A DNA stretch of 64,000 nt from Mesorhizobium neociceri (GTDB taxonomy: Bacteria > Pseudomonadota > Alphaproteobacteria > Rhizobiales > Rhizobiaceae). The translations under genes were made by a program, and so were the position numbers. Of this stretch, positions 30,753 through 38,641 are shown one piece after another. The stretch lies in the NCBI RefSeq assembly GCF_013520985.1, contig NZ_JACDTY010000008.1:230535-294534 (forward strand). The letters are read 5' to 3'. Position 1 is the stretch's first letter, and every line of letters begins with the position of its first letter. The notes beneath the pieces were generated by a model, which was not told the origin of the DNA, made no database searches, and worked only from the letters and a program-made list of their open reading frames with translations.

Positions 30753-31805
30753 ATGTTGACACTAGAATACGATAGAGTCCCCGTTCTCCGGCACACCAAT
30801 CGCGGGGTGCCCTATTGGGGCATGGAACCGGCTGGCATGCCTCGCATACCCGACGACACGCTCGACGTGGCTTTCTACCTCTATCCGTCCGAAGCTGCGG
30901 CCAAGGCAGGTCAGGAGGCTGGAGGCACCGGCTTCGTCGTTATGGTGCCGTTTGAACGGGTGGACGGTCTCGCGGTCATTCTCGTAACGAACAAACATGT
31001 GATCCAACAGGGTCATACGTTCGTCCGACTGAACAGGAAGGACGGTTCAGCGCCTGACGTATTCGAGATCGATCCAGTGGAGTGGTATCCACATTCAGGT
31101 CCGCATGATGTTGCCGTCGCTATCGGCGTTGGCAACGGCAAGGTGCATAGCTTCTCTAAGTCCGTACATTATGAGCAGCTACTTACGCGGGATATGGTCC
31201 GTGAATATGACATTGGGATTGGCGACGACGTTTTTATGATCGGGCGATTTATTGGCCATGATGGGAAAACACATAATCGCCCAAGCGTTCGTTTTGGAAA
31301 TATAAGCGTTGATGTTGGAAATATATATAATTCCTCGTCCGGGCATAACGAAGAGAGTTACGCGGTAGAGGTAAAGTCCAAGCCGGGCTACTCTGGATCA
31401 TGTGTATTAGTTTATGCTCTTAAATCTTCAACTAGTAGGAGATCTGAAAAAAAGGAATTCGTACTCTGCCTCGGCATCAACTGGGGCCATATCCTTGAGC
31501 GGCGGCCAGTTCTAGATGATACCGGAAAAGAGGTAGAGCCCAAAAGGTACGTGCGGGTGCCATCTGATATGAGTGGAATTGTCCCGGCATGGCGTATTCT
31601 TGAATTGATCGATTCTGCCAAAGTGAGGAATGGTCTCAAAATGATTGAGGATAAAACTATTTTATACGAGGGCGAGCGGCGAAGCTCGGTCGAGCCGACC
31701 GTCGCAGAACAGGACCGGCCTGCCACCGATGAGAACCCCAGGCACCGAGAGGGTTTCACGGCTCTACTAAACGTGGCAGCGAGAACGCCTCCACAAGGCG
31801 ATTAA
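30753..31805 (+). CDS. Trypsin-like serine protease carried as passenger of the IS1595 element
   Basis: 350 residues without signal peptide, so expected in the cytoplasm. The chymotrypsin-fold triad can be read: His82 in VTNKHV, Asp119 in PHDVAV, Ser214 in PGYSGSCVLVY, with the oxyanion-loop pattern G-x-S-G-S. GGTGFVVMV precedes the His. The remaining 120 residues, after LGINWGHI, are unassigned. Base composition is clearly AT-richer than in the neighbours, especially at 31140-31680. It runs tail-to-tail into the transposase gene and overlaps it by 50 bases. The start is the ATG at 30753; a TTG three codons earlier is possible. Cargo role unknown. Confidence 0.8.
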   Translation: MLTLEYDRVPVLRHTNRGVPYWGMEPAGMPRIPDDTLDVAFYLYPSEAAAKAGQEAGGTGFVVMVPFERVDGLAVILVTNKHVIQQGHTFVRLNRKDGSAPDVFEIDPVEWYPHSGPHDVAVAIGVGNGKVHSFSKSVHYEQLLTRDMVREYDIGIGDDVFMIGRFIGHDGKTHNRPSVRFGNISVDVGNIYNSSSGHNEESYAVEVKSKPGYSGSCVLVYALKSSTSRRSEKKEFVLCLGINWGHILERRPVLDDTGKEVEPKRYVRVPSDMSGIVPAWRILELIDSAKVRNGLKMIEDKTILYEGERRSSVEPTVAEQDRPATDENPRHREGFTALLNVAARTPPQGD

Positions 31806-32640
31806 ACATCGCGGTGTGAGAATGCCGGTAGTTCCTGCGGTAGGAAAACTCGCTCACATATTTCCACATGTGCTTTCCAGAAATGTGGACATGTGTGCCA
31901 AGAACGGCGCGCTTGAAATGCGACCAATGGCCTTCAAGGGTGTTGGTGTGGTGTATCCCGTGAACGTACTGTTCGGCGTCGTGATTGACCGTGCCGTGCA
32001 CATAGCCAGAGTTCTTGAGGTCTTTGTAGGAGCGAAGCTCGTCGGTGCTGATAGTGCTTCCGGGCACCACGTTCGAGCGAATGATCGGTTCTAGGGTGAA
32101 AATCGATACGTCCGGGATCGGGCCGGCGATGATGTTGCCATTGCGCTCAACCAAGCCCATCACAACGGTCTTGTTCGTGCCCTTGGCGCGGCGAACACGC
32201 ACTTTCTGCGATCCGCCAACATAGGTTTCATCAACCTCAACGTGACCAGAAAGAGGGCCGCGATAGTCAGCGGTAGCCATCAGCTTCCGCAATTCGTGGC
32301 ACATGCGCCAAGCGCATTTGTAGGTCACGCCGATCTGGCGCTCGACTTCCTTCGCGGCGACCCCATGACGCGTGCTGGTCATAAGGTACATGGCGAAAAA
32401 CCACTTGGTGAGGTTGGTGCGCGACTTGTGGAAGATGCTGCCGGCGCAAGGGTAGATGTGATAGCCGCACTCTTGGCAGGCATACGCCTTGCGCTTGGTC
32501 ATCGGATAGAAATTCGCCTCAACGCCGCAATCCGGGCAGGTGATGTGCGTGCCGCCGTAGTTGATTTCCATGAGCTTTGCGAGGCAGGCCGCGTCATCGG
32601 GATATTCGGCCTGAAACTCTTTGAACGTGTACTTGGTCAC
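31756..32640 (-). CDS. IS1595-family transposase
   Basis: 294 residues. An N-terminal zinc ribbon has Cys35, Cys38, Cys55 and Cys58 (THITCPDCGV and YACQECGYHIY). The catalytic ISXO2-like domain follows, with acidic residues in HVEVDETYVGG (Asp137) and STDELRSY (Asp200), and HTNTLEGHWSHFKR (Asn233/Glu236). This is the IS1595 pattern. The CAT-side start is 71 bases inside the right inverted repeat. No frameshift or stop interrupts it, so the transposase should be functional. It is oriented against the passenger gene. Confidence 0.95.
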   Translation of the reverse strand: MTKYTFKEFQAEYPDDAACLAKLMEINYGGTHITCPDCGVEANFYPMTKRKAYACQECGYHIYPCAGSIFHKSRTNLTKWFFAMYLMTSTRHGVAAKEVERQIGVTYKCAWRMCHELRKLMATADYRGPLSGHVEVDETYVGGSQKVRVRRAKGTNKTVVMGLVERNGNIIAGPIPDVSIFTLEPIIRSNVVPGSTISTDELRSYKDLKNSGYVHGTVNHDAEQYVHGIHHTNTLEGHWSHFKRAVLGTHVHISGKHMWKYVSEFSYRRNYRHSHTAMFNRLVEAFSLPRLVEP

Positions 32641-32760
32641 GGAACTATCCCCTTACCTGCGGTTGAGGGATAGAATATCAGATGCTTACTTGTCGTCAAG
32701 GGATAAATACCGGCGAGCGCCCGGCCTCTATCAGGCCTTTATTCCTCTTTGATGGCTGGC

Positions 32761-32925
32761 CTATCTTCGGGGCGCGACGCCCATTGCCGCCGACTGGCGT
32801 CGCAAGGCGCGTTCGTCGCCGGGCATCGGCAGCGGTTCGAAATCGTCGGGCACCTCGTCGATGACTTTTCTGGCGGCACGATAAGCAGCATAGGCGACAA
32901 GGCCGGTTATGAGCAGACGGATCAT
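32761..32925 (-). CDS. Small membrane-associated protein
   Basis: 54 residues. An N-terminal helix (MIRLLITGLVAYAAYRAARKVI) is amphipathic/hydrophobic, followed by a charged tail (DEVPDDFEPLPMPGDERALRRQ). The start is well supported by AAAGGAG 8-9 bases before the ATG; a start seven codons upstream would add only polar residues. Small single-helix proteins of this sort are common and mostly unstudied in rhizobia. It is divergent from the lipoprotein gene at 33.1 kb. Function unknown. Confidence 0.7.
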   Translation of the reverse strand: MIRLLITGLVAYAAYRAARKVIDEVPDDFEPLPMPGDERALRRQSAAMGVAPRR

Positions 32926-33078
32926 GGCGCGATCTCCTTTGCTCAACCAACCGCAGAGGCGGCGTTTTGTTCCCGCCGGCTAGGCATCCCTTGCGGACGT
33001 GCAACCAAAGTGGAGCCGCCTCGTTGCCCTACAAATGGGGAAGGAGAGCAACGGGGAGGGCGGACGAAGGAGGTAGCC

Positions 33079-33231
33079 ATGAAGAGGCTTCTGATCCTGT
33101 TTGCCGTTGGCTTGGCGCTCGCGGCCTGCGACAACAACATCCAGCCGACCAAGGCGCCCGTGGTAGATCAAGTCCCGCAGCCGACGCCGAAGTCGCCCAC
33201 CGGCGGCGATCAACTGCCACCGGCGCAATAG
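33079..33231 (+). CDS. Very small lipoprotein
   Basis: 50 residues. The signal sequence ends in a lipobox LALAAC (Cys at residue 17), so the protein should be lipid-modified and membrane-anchored after signal peptidase II cleavage. The mature part is about 34 residues, rich in Pro, Asn and Gln (DNNIQPTKAPVVDQVPQPTP), with no folded domain apparent. GAAGGAGGT precedes the ATG by a good distance. It resembles entericidin-like or other tiny lipoproteins only in size and position of the lipobox. Confidence 0.8.
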   Translation: MKRLLILFAVGLALAACDNNIQPTKAPVVDQVPQPTPKSPTGGDQLPPAQ

Positions 33232-33259
33232 ATCGGGGTCATCGCGGCAAGATGAATCT

Positions 33260-34774
33260 TTACCGCCCCAGCAGATTTCGGGCGGCGCGAAGCAGGGTGG
33301 ACCAACGCGATACGGCCTTGTCCAGTTCGAAGACGAGATAGCGCGCGGGTTCGGCGCCGACGGACTTCAGCCCGTGCATTGCACCGGCAGGGTGATAAAG
33401 CAGCGCCGGAGCCGAGACCCGCTTGCCCAGCGTCTCAATCGCACCGGAAAACAGGACAATGGCCACGTCATAACGGTCGGCATGGGGCGCGTAGCCGACG
33501 CCAGGCATCGCTATCGAGACATGACAGTGCAGTCGATCGAGCCATCTGGTCCTCGCGTTGAGGATGGTTCCCCGATTGCGCCTGCCGAGATCCGCCGCGG
33601 CAAACAGCGTGTCTGAGCCCCGCACGAAGGCCAGCTTCGACGCTTCGCCCGGCGCATGGCCTCGCTCGTTGCGCCATTTCAGCATCGTGTAGAGCACTGG
33701 TTTGTCGCTGGCATTGACCAGCGTGTGCGGCTGGAAGGCGGGGTAATAGGCGAAATCGCCTGCGTTCATCGTCTCGCGTCGAACGCTCTCAGACCCGACA
33801 TCGTCGGCGGTTATCAACGCTGCTTGCCCCGAAACGACAATGAGGATCTCTTCTTCCACATGGGCGTGCAGTGGATGCGGCGTGGCGCCCGGCGCCAGTA
33901 CCGATGAGTGCGCGTCCATGAATTCGATCTTGGCCGTGCGGCCGCGAAAGTGTGGCATCGAGGCGAAATGTGCCACCGGCTTGGCCGGCAGTTCGGGCAG
34001 ATCGAACGCGGCGTTCGCTATCGCGGCAAGCCGGCGCGCGCCGGGCGGTCTGGCGATCTGGTTGACACCGATCGGCGAGCGGCCGGAAACGACCAGTACC
34101 GGCGGCCTTGGCTCCGTCTTGAAACGAAACGGCCATTCGAAGGCTTCAGGAATGAAGACCGGGCGGTCGGCGCGGGCATATTGCAGCAGCAAGGCGACGC
34201 GTGTGGTCGTCGACGGATTGTGCGAGCCATGCCAGGCTCTGCCGTCAAAGACCAGCGCGGCACCGTCGCAAACGTCGGGCTGAACGATTGTTGCGTCTTG
34301 AGCAAAAGTCCGCGCTGCATCCAGCACAGCCGCATCGGAATTTTCCGTCGCATTCATTCCAAGCCTGGCTTTGATCTCCTGAACCGTGGCGCCATAGCGG
34401 TGCGAGCCCCTGACGAATTTGAGGCCCGACGCGGAGTTTGTGTTCTCCAGGCCGAGCCACACGGTCAGGAAGCCGCCATCGGCCGATGACGATTCGACAT
34501 CGCAGTGAAATGGATGCTCCGTGTCCGGACGCCTGATGACGAGATGCGCGGCCCACAGAATGATGTCTTCGCCGAGGACCGGACGGACCAGCTCGAGGAT
34601 GCGCGGGTCGCTGGCGATCTTGTAGTAGTGATGATTGGCGACAGCGGACGCCTTGCTCCACACCTTCCTTTTCTGGCGTTCCTTGATCAGCCTGGACAGA
34701 AGGCGGCCACGTTCCTTTCGGCTTAGAACCGGAAACGGGCCAGCGAAACCGTCGCGCTCGATATCGTCGATCAT
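33260..34774 (-). CDS. Phytanoyl-CoA dioxygenase-like enzyme fused to two cupin domains
   Basis: 504 residues in three parts. Residues about 1-200 are a PhyH-type Fe(II)/2-oxoglutarate dioxygenase: iron ligands His90-Cys-Asp92 (HPFHCDVESS) and His182 (AWHGSH), with Arg192 placed to hold 2-oxoglutarate. Residues about 290-400 are a cupin (PHPLHAHVEEEILIVVSGQAALI, then FAYYPAFQPHTLVN), and 420-490 a second cupin-like domain (HVSIAMPGVGYAPHADRYDVAIVLFSGAIE). PhyH enzymes usually hydroxylate small molecules and stand alone; this three-part arrangement is unusual. The ATG at 34774 overlaps (TGATG) the stop of a 62-codon frame at 34774-34962 that may be translationally coupled but has no other support. 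Confidence 0.85.
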   Translation of the reverse strand: MIDDIERDGFAGPFPVLSRKERGRLLSRLIKERQKRKVWSKASAVANHHYYKIASDPRILELVRPVLGEDIILWAAHLVIRRPDTEHPFHCDVESSSADGGFLTVWLGLENTNSASGLKFVRGSHRYGATVQEIKARLGMNATENSDAAVLDAARTFAQDATIVQPDVCDGAALVFDGRAWHGSHNPSTTTRVALLLQYARADRPVFIPEAFEWPFRFKTEPRPPVLVVSGRSPIGVNQIARPPGARRLAAIANAAFDLPELPAKPVAHFASMPHFRGRTAKIEFMDAHSSVLAPGATPHPLHAHVEEEILIVVSGQAALITADDVGSESVRRETMNAGDFAYYPAFQPHTLVNASDKPVLYTMLKWRNERGHAPGEASKLAFVRGSDTLFAAADLGRRNRGTILNARTRWLDRLHCHVSIAMPGVGYAPHADRYDVAIVLFSGAIETLGKRVSAPALLYHPAGAMHGLKSVGAEPARYLVFELDKAVSRWSTLLRAARNLLGR

Positions 34775-35081
34775 CAATCAGCTTGCTTCAGGAAAACCCA
34801 ATCGGAACCGATTGCCTGAGCCGAGAGTACGACAAGCACGCATCTCAAAACAAGAGCGGGAAGAAGGCCGGCGCTGCTCGGGAGGAAGCTGAAAGCGCCG
34901 GCCAAGCGGGAAAACAGGCCCGCCGCGCGACTGAAGATAGCTGAGTCTTTCCTCTGCGTCATGAGGTGGACCGCATCGACTGCTTAATGACGGCGCTCCT
35001 GCACAAAATTCAACAGAAAAACCCTGAAATCCTGCAGCATCTAGCCACGACTGGTCCGCTCTGCACGGGTACTTCCGAAAG
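34775..35081. other. Intergenic region, about 300 bp
   Basis: It lies between the divergent dioxygenase and the AT-rich hypothetical gene. A 62-codon minus-strand frame (34774-34962) crosses it and ends in a TGATG overlap with the dioxygenase start, but it has no ribosome-binding site. I see no other signal. Confidence 0.5.
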
Positions 35082-35540
35082 GTGAAAACGGTTCTGTTCG
35101 GTGCCCTCATATTCGCCTCGATCACAATCGCGGCGCTGGCCAAATGGACTGTGGCCTACAATTATCGGGAACGACTGAGCGACCGTCAGCTAATCGCGAT
35201 AGCCGCAGGCGACGAAGCAGGGGGAAGAGTTGGGTCGGTCAAATACGCTTCTTCCGAGGTCTTAATAAGTCGAAATCCTACGTGCTGCATCGTGCTTCAC
35301 TCGAATCATGAATGGCTTCGATTTCCATATCAAATATTCGAAGAAGATGATGCCGTAGTTATATTGAATTACATCGTCAACAACGATCGGGGAGAGAGGT
35401 ACTTTTTCGCTGAAGTGGCTATTAGCTCCAAGGGAGACTTGCTGCGTTCCAGGGGGAATCACAACAGATATGAGGCCGTTAAGATAGATACTCTTTGGTG
35501 GCGCGTTTCGCGTGGTGCTGAAGCGACAGGCATGGCGACC
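35082..35540 (+). CDS. AT-rich hypothetical membrane-anchored protein with uncertain 3' end
   Basis: The frame starts at a GTG with a hydrophobic N-terminal helix (TVLFGALIFASITIAALAKW). About 130 residues of ordinary mixed composition follow (including NPTCCIVLHSNHEWLRFPYQIFEEDDAVVILNYIV and RYFFAEVAISSKG). Base composition is lower in GC than in the neighbours. The frame has no stop before it enters the convergent lysR gene and would reach 291 residues. The part inside lysR (after about 35540) looks like antisense translation, so the natural C-terminus may be lost. Probably an acquired, truncated gene. Confidence 0.45.
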
Positions 35541-36509
35541 TCAGGCCATTGCCTGCCGGAGCACCGGGCCGCTGGCGATCTCGGCGTCCAGTTGGCACTG
35601 CGTCAGCGCTGCCTCGGCCATGATCCACTGCTTGAACAGGTCCACCTTGCGCGCGTAGAGCGCGGTGACCGGGCTGACGAAATACCAGCCGGCGGTGTTG
35701 GGGTGATGCACCGCGAACGGCGCCACCAGCCGCTCGGCGCGGATGTCGCTCGCCATATAGGCGCGGTTGGCGACCGCAAAGCCCATGCCGGCATTGGCCG
35801 CCTCATAGGACATCATGCAGGAATCGAAATAGATGCTCTTGGCCTCGCCGAGCACCGAACTCGCGCCGGCAAAACCCAGCCACGACTGCCAGTTCTGCGT
35901 GCAGGTGTCGGAATGCAGCAGCGTGAAATGCCTGAGGTCGTCCGGCGTCACCTTTGACAACGGCTTGTCACCGAGAATCTCGTGGAACAGCTTCCTGTTG
36001 CATACCGGCGTCAAATCCTCCTTGAACAAGAGGTCCGCCGCCAGGTCCGGAAAGCTGCCGTCTCCGTAGCGGATCTCCAGGTCGAACTCGGAGGTGGCGA
36101 ACTCATTGGTGGCGTAGGAGGTCGAGACCCGCATCTCGATTTCGGGATATTGCCGCTGGAACAGCGGCAGGCGCGGAAACAGCCAGCGCGCGGCGAAAGT
36201 CGGCAGCACCGAAATCTTCAGCACATGCGCCTGCGACTGTCCGGTCGCTTCCATGCTGGCCGCCACGATCCGCTCCAGCGCCTCGCGAACGCGCGACACA
36301 TAGGTCTCGCCCTCGGGCGTCAGCGAAACCGCATTGCCGCCACGCTGGAAGATCTTGAAGCGCAGCTGGTCCTCGAGGCTTTTGACACGCTGGCTGACCG
36401 CGGAAGCAGTAATGAACTGCTCTTCGCCGGCGCGCGTAAAGTTACGGTGCCGGGCGGCACTTTCCACAATCTTCAGCGAATTGAGGTTGACCTGACTGAG
36501 CAGACGCAC
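35541..36509 (-). CDS. LysR-family regulator (GcvA-like), divergent from a 2OG dioxygenase
   Basis: 322 residues. The N-terminal winged helix reads LNSLKIVESAARHRNFTRAGEEQFITASAVSQRVKSLEDQLRFKIFQRGG. The C-terminal periplasmic-binding-like domain carries the GcvA-type pattern (LPTFAARWLFPRLPLFQRQYPEIEMRVSTS, FDLEIRYGDGSFPDL). LysR proteins usually activate the divergent operon when a ligand is bound; here that operon is a dioxygenase plus an EamA exporter and a small protein. It should bind in the 110-bp gap. The inducer is unknown but is probably the dioxygenase's substrate or product. Confidence 0.92.
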   Translation of the reverse strand: MRLLSQVNLNSLKIVESAARHRNFTRAGEEQFITASAVSQRVKSLEDQLRFKIFQRGGNAVSLTPEGETYVSRVREALERIVAASMEATGQSQAHVLKISVLPTFAARWLFPRLPLFQRQYPEIEMRVSTSYATNEFATSEFDLEIRYGDGSFPDLAADLLFKEDLTPVCNRKLFHEILGDKPLSKVTPDDLRHFTLLHSDTCTQNWQSWLGFAGASSVLGEAKSIYFDSCMMSYEAANAGMGFAVANRAYMASDIRAERLVAPFAVHHPNTAGWYFVSPVTALYARKVDLFKQWIMAEAALTQCQLDAEIASGPVLRQAMA

Positions 36510-36560
36510 GCGTTTCGACCTTAAGCTGGGCTTACACTAGCACCAGCATTCCTAATTTTA

Positions 36561-36610
36561 CAGGGGTGGGGAAATTAATCGACTGTTTACCAAGTGATGC
36601 CCCCACCCTG
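36561..36610 (+). promoter_or_regulatory. Leader hairpin reaching the ribosome-binding site of the dioxygenase operon
   Basis: CAGGGGTGGGG (36561-36571) pairs with CCCCACCCTG (36601-36610), with one bulged G and a loop of about 29 bases. The right arm ends on the first base of the ribosome-binding site GGAG, ten bases before the ATG. Folding could reduce translation initiation. Confidence 0.5.
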
Positions 36611-36620
36611 GAGAAGTAGA

Positions 36621-37454
36621 ATGAACGCCCATACCATTCCCGATTTGCGCTATGCGATGAGCCGTGAGGCCATTATCGGTCACGAGACAGCCTGGAAAGT
36701 GTCGAGTTTTGGCGTAGCGCAGTATCTGCACGGCTACGACCCGGCGTTGCTGGCGGCGATCGAGGAGGCGGCGTTGAAGCTCAAGTCCAGCCACGCCGTG
36801 CACAAGCATCTCGATCTGACCTTCATCACCGGCGCCGATCGCTTCATTCCGGAGATCAAGGAACTCCTGCATGACAAGCTGCGCCTGGAACGTCTGTCCG
36901 ATATGATGGGCACCAAGCTCGAACCGTACCCGCTGTCGATCGTCGGTTCGACCGTCACTTTCATGAATCCCAAGGACGGCGCCGTCGATTGGCATTGCGA
37001 CGGTGTTCCGGTCACCGAACTCATTCCGCTGTCGATCAGCAATCCGCTGGTTGGCGGCCATCTCGAAATCTACTGCGATGATTCCGAGACCGGCCGCGCC
37101 ATCCTCGAATCCGGCCGCGAGATCCCGCGCAACCGCATCATGCGAATCGACCACAAGATAAACTACGCGACGCTCGGGCAGTTTCTTGGCGTTCTGCACC
37201 GGACGGCACCGATCCAGTTCGGTGAGCGCGTCACGCTGGTGCTCAACCAGCGCTCGGTGGCCAAGCCCTATGTCGATGACAACCGCATGTTCTATCTCGC
37301 CGCCGACAATGATCATGATCGCGAATGGGTCAACGAGTTGGCCGAAGACGTCTGGACAAACCAGCTGCCGGCCTATCGCCGCTTCGAGGAAGAGCGTCCG
37401 GTTGCGGCGGCGGCCGATGCGCCGTCCCCGGGCGGGTCAAGGGAATCATGGTAG
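36621..37454 (+). CDS. Fe(II)/2-oxoglutarate-dependent dioxygenase-like protein
   Basis: 277 residues. The iron-binding facial triad is readable: His125-Cys-Asp127 (VDWHCDGVPVTELI) and His193 (FLGVLHRTAP), with Arg203 (GERVTLVL) as the likely 2-oxoglutarate salt bridge. The HxD rather than HxG/A favours hydroxylation over halogenation. The start MNAHTIPDLRY follows GGAGAAG. Its LysR regulator is divergent and an EamA exporter follows 49 bases later, suggesting an enzyme that oxidises a small molecule, perhaps an amino acid, which is then exported. I cannot name the substrate. Confidence 0.8.
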   Translation: MNAHTIPDLRYAMSREAIIGHETAWKVSSFGVAQYLHGYDPALLAAIEEAALKLKSSHAVHKHLDLTFITGADRFIPEIKELLHDKLRLERLSDMMGTKLEPYPLSIVGSTVTFMNPKDGAVDWHCDGVPVTELIPLSISNPLVGGHLEIYCDDSETGRAILESGREIPRNRIMRIDHKINYATLGQFLGVLHRTAPIQFGERVTLVLNQRSVAKPYVDDNRMFYLAADNDHDREWVNELAEDVWTNQLPAYRRFEEERPVAAAADAPSPGGSRESW

Positions 37455-37503
37455 CCTGAGCATAGAAGTGGACACCGGTTTGACCGTCGGTTCGGAAGAA
37501 ATC

Positions 37504-38430
37504 ATGGTCGGCAATGGAAACAGGGCGCCATCCCGGCGGTTCCGGGATGGATCGGGCTCGCCATCGGCCCTGGTCTTCGCCGCCGGCGCGGTCGCCCTGT
37601 GGTCGACCAACGCGCTGGTCGGCAAATCCCTGCTGGCCAGCCATCCGGTGTCGCTCGTGCAGTTGCTGCAGTTTTGCGGAGCGGCACTGGTGTTCGCCGT
37701 CATCCATCTGGCGAGCCGCAAGAACGCGGCGCCGGAAAACGCAGCCACAGGCGCTCGGTCGATTGCGGTCGGCATCATCGGCCTGGTCGGCACCATGGTG
37801 CTGCAATACATCGCCTTTGCCTCAATGCCGGTGATCGAGGCCAATCTCGTCGCCTACACCTGGCCGCTGATGGTCGCGGCGGCGGTCATCGTGCTGGGCA
37901 AGCCGCAACGCCCTGTGCTCCTCGGCTCGACTGCCGTGCTCGGTTTTGTCGGCGTGGCGCTGGTGATCTCGGGTGGCCGCGGCCAGCCTTTTCTCCAGGG
38001 CAGCATCGTCGGCTATCTAGCCGCCTTCGGCTCAGCACTGTGCATGGCGTTCTATTCGATCGCGGTCGCTCGCCTGGCCACACCGTCGGAGCGTTTGCTT
38101 TTGCCTTCGGCACTGGTCGGCGTCGGCCTGACCTTGCTGTGGTGTGTTCACGACGGCGCGGCCTGGCCAGCTGGCGCGGACCTCCTGCTTGGCCTCTATC
38201 TCGGCGCCGGTCCGATGGGTCTGGGCTATTATTTCTGGTCGCGCGCCTTGAAGCTCGAAGGCGGCGGCAAGGTTGCGGTTGTCGCCTATCTGACGCCGAT
38301 CGCCTCGACGCTGCTGCTGACGATGTCCGGTGAAACGCTGACGCTGACCGCGATTGCCGGTGCGGTACTCGTCATCGGTAGTTGCATTGCGGTGGGCATA
38401 GAACGCTCGGAGGCTGAAAACCATGCTTGA
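37504..38430 (+). CDS. EamA/DMT-family exporter
   Basis: 308 residues with ten predicted helices in two EamA repeats (LVFAAGAVALWSTNALVGKSLLASHP; then YLAAFGSALCMAFYSIAVARLA). It keeps the usual ending of the second repeat, PIASTLLLTMSGETLTLTAIAGAVLVIGSCIAVG. The ATG preceded by GGAAGAA is chosen; the longer upstream frame overlaps the dioxygenase gene out of frame. It lies in the LysR-dioxygenase unit and probably exports its product or a related amino acid or metabolite. It overlaps the next small gene by 8 bases. Confidence 0.9.
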   Translation: MVGNGNRAPSRRFRDGSGSPSALVFAAGAVALWSTNALVGKSLLASHPVSLVQLLQFCGAALVFAVIHLASRKNAAPENAATGARSIAVGIIGLVGTMVLQYIAFASMPVIEANLVAYTWPLMVAAAVIVLGKPQRPVLLGSTAVLGFVGVALVISGGRGQPFLQGSIVGYLAAFGSALCMAFYSIAVARLATPSERLLLPSALVGVGLTLLWCVHDGAAWPAGADLLLGLYLGAGPMGLGYYFWSRALKLEGGGKVAVVAYLTPIASTLLLTMSGETLTLTAIAGAVLVIGSCIAVGIERSEAENHA

Positions 38431-38641
38431 CGACGATGAACGCCTCGCCAGACAGGAAGCATTCTGGCTGATCAAGGAGTTCGGCGCCGAAGCGCCGCTC
38501 TATGCCGCGATGAAGGCCGAGAAGGCGATAGAGCAGAAGGATTTCGGGCGGTGCGCCCGCTGGAAACGTATTCTAGAGATATTGGCCGACTCCAGACCCG
38601 TTAGCTCGGCAAGGGCGAAATCGGCCGCTTCGAAGTATTAG
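38423..38641 (+). CDS. Small cytosolic protein, last gene of the dioxygenase/exporter unit
   Basis: 72 residues, predicted helical and charged (LARQEAFWLIKEFGAEAPLYAAMKAEKAIEQKDFGRCARWKRILEIL). The ATG overlaps the exporter gene by 8 bases and follows GGAGG, so translation is coupled. The aromatic/charged helix pattern resembles small rhizobial proteins of unknown function found beside many operons. No domain is recognised. Confidence 0.7.
   Translation: MLDDDERLARQEAFWLIKEFGAEAPLYAAMKAEKAIEQKDFGRCARWKRILEILADSRPVSSARAKSAASKY

Larger units (their letters stand above)
30716..32711. mobile_element. IS1595-family transposable element with protease passenger gene, complete with target duplication
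   Basis: 1,996 bp. Terminal inverted repeats of 25 bp (30716-30740 and 32687-32711) share GGT-[G/A]-TTTATCCCTTGAC-NN-CAAGTA with three mismatches. The flanks are an exact 8-bp direct repeat, GGCGAGCG (30708-30715 and 32712-32719), the target-site size usual for IS1595. Inside are a transposase gene on the minus strand and a trypsin-like protease gene on the plus strand. Both ends and both genes are intact, so recent, possibly still active, transposition is likely. Confidence 0.93.

Noticed and set aside
34774..34962. 62-codon frame coupled (TGATG) to the PhyH-cupin gene
   Set aside because: The coupling is attractive, but there is no ribosome-binding site and the protein has no family resemblance; left as a remark only.
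35541..35957. C-terminal half of the 291-codon frame starting at 35082
   Set aside because: It runs opposite a well-supported lysR gene and has the composition of antisense translation.
36621..37454. Non-heme iron halogenase
   Set aside because: The iron-binding motif is His-Cys-Asp; halogenases of this fold have Gly or Ala in place of the Asp.
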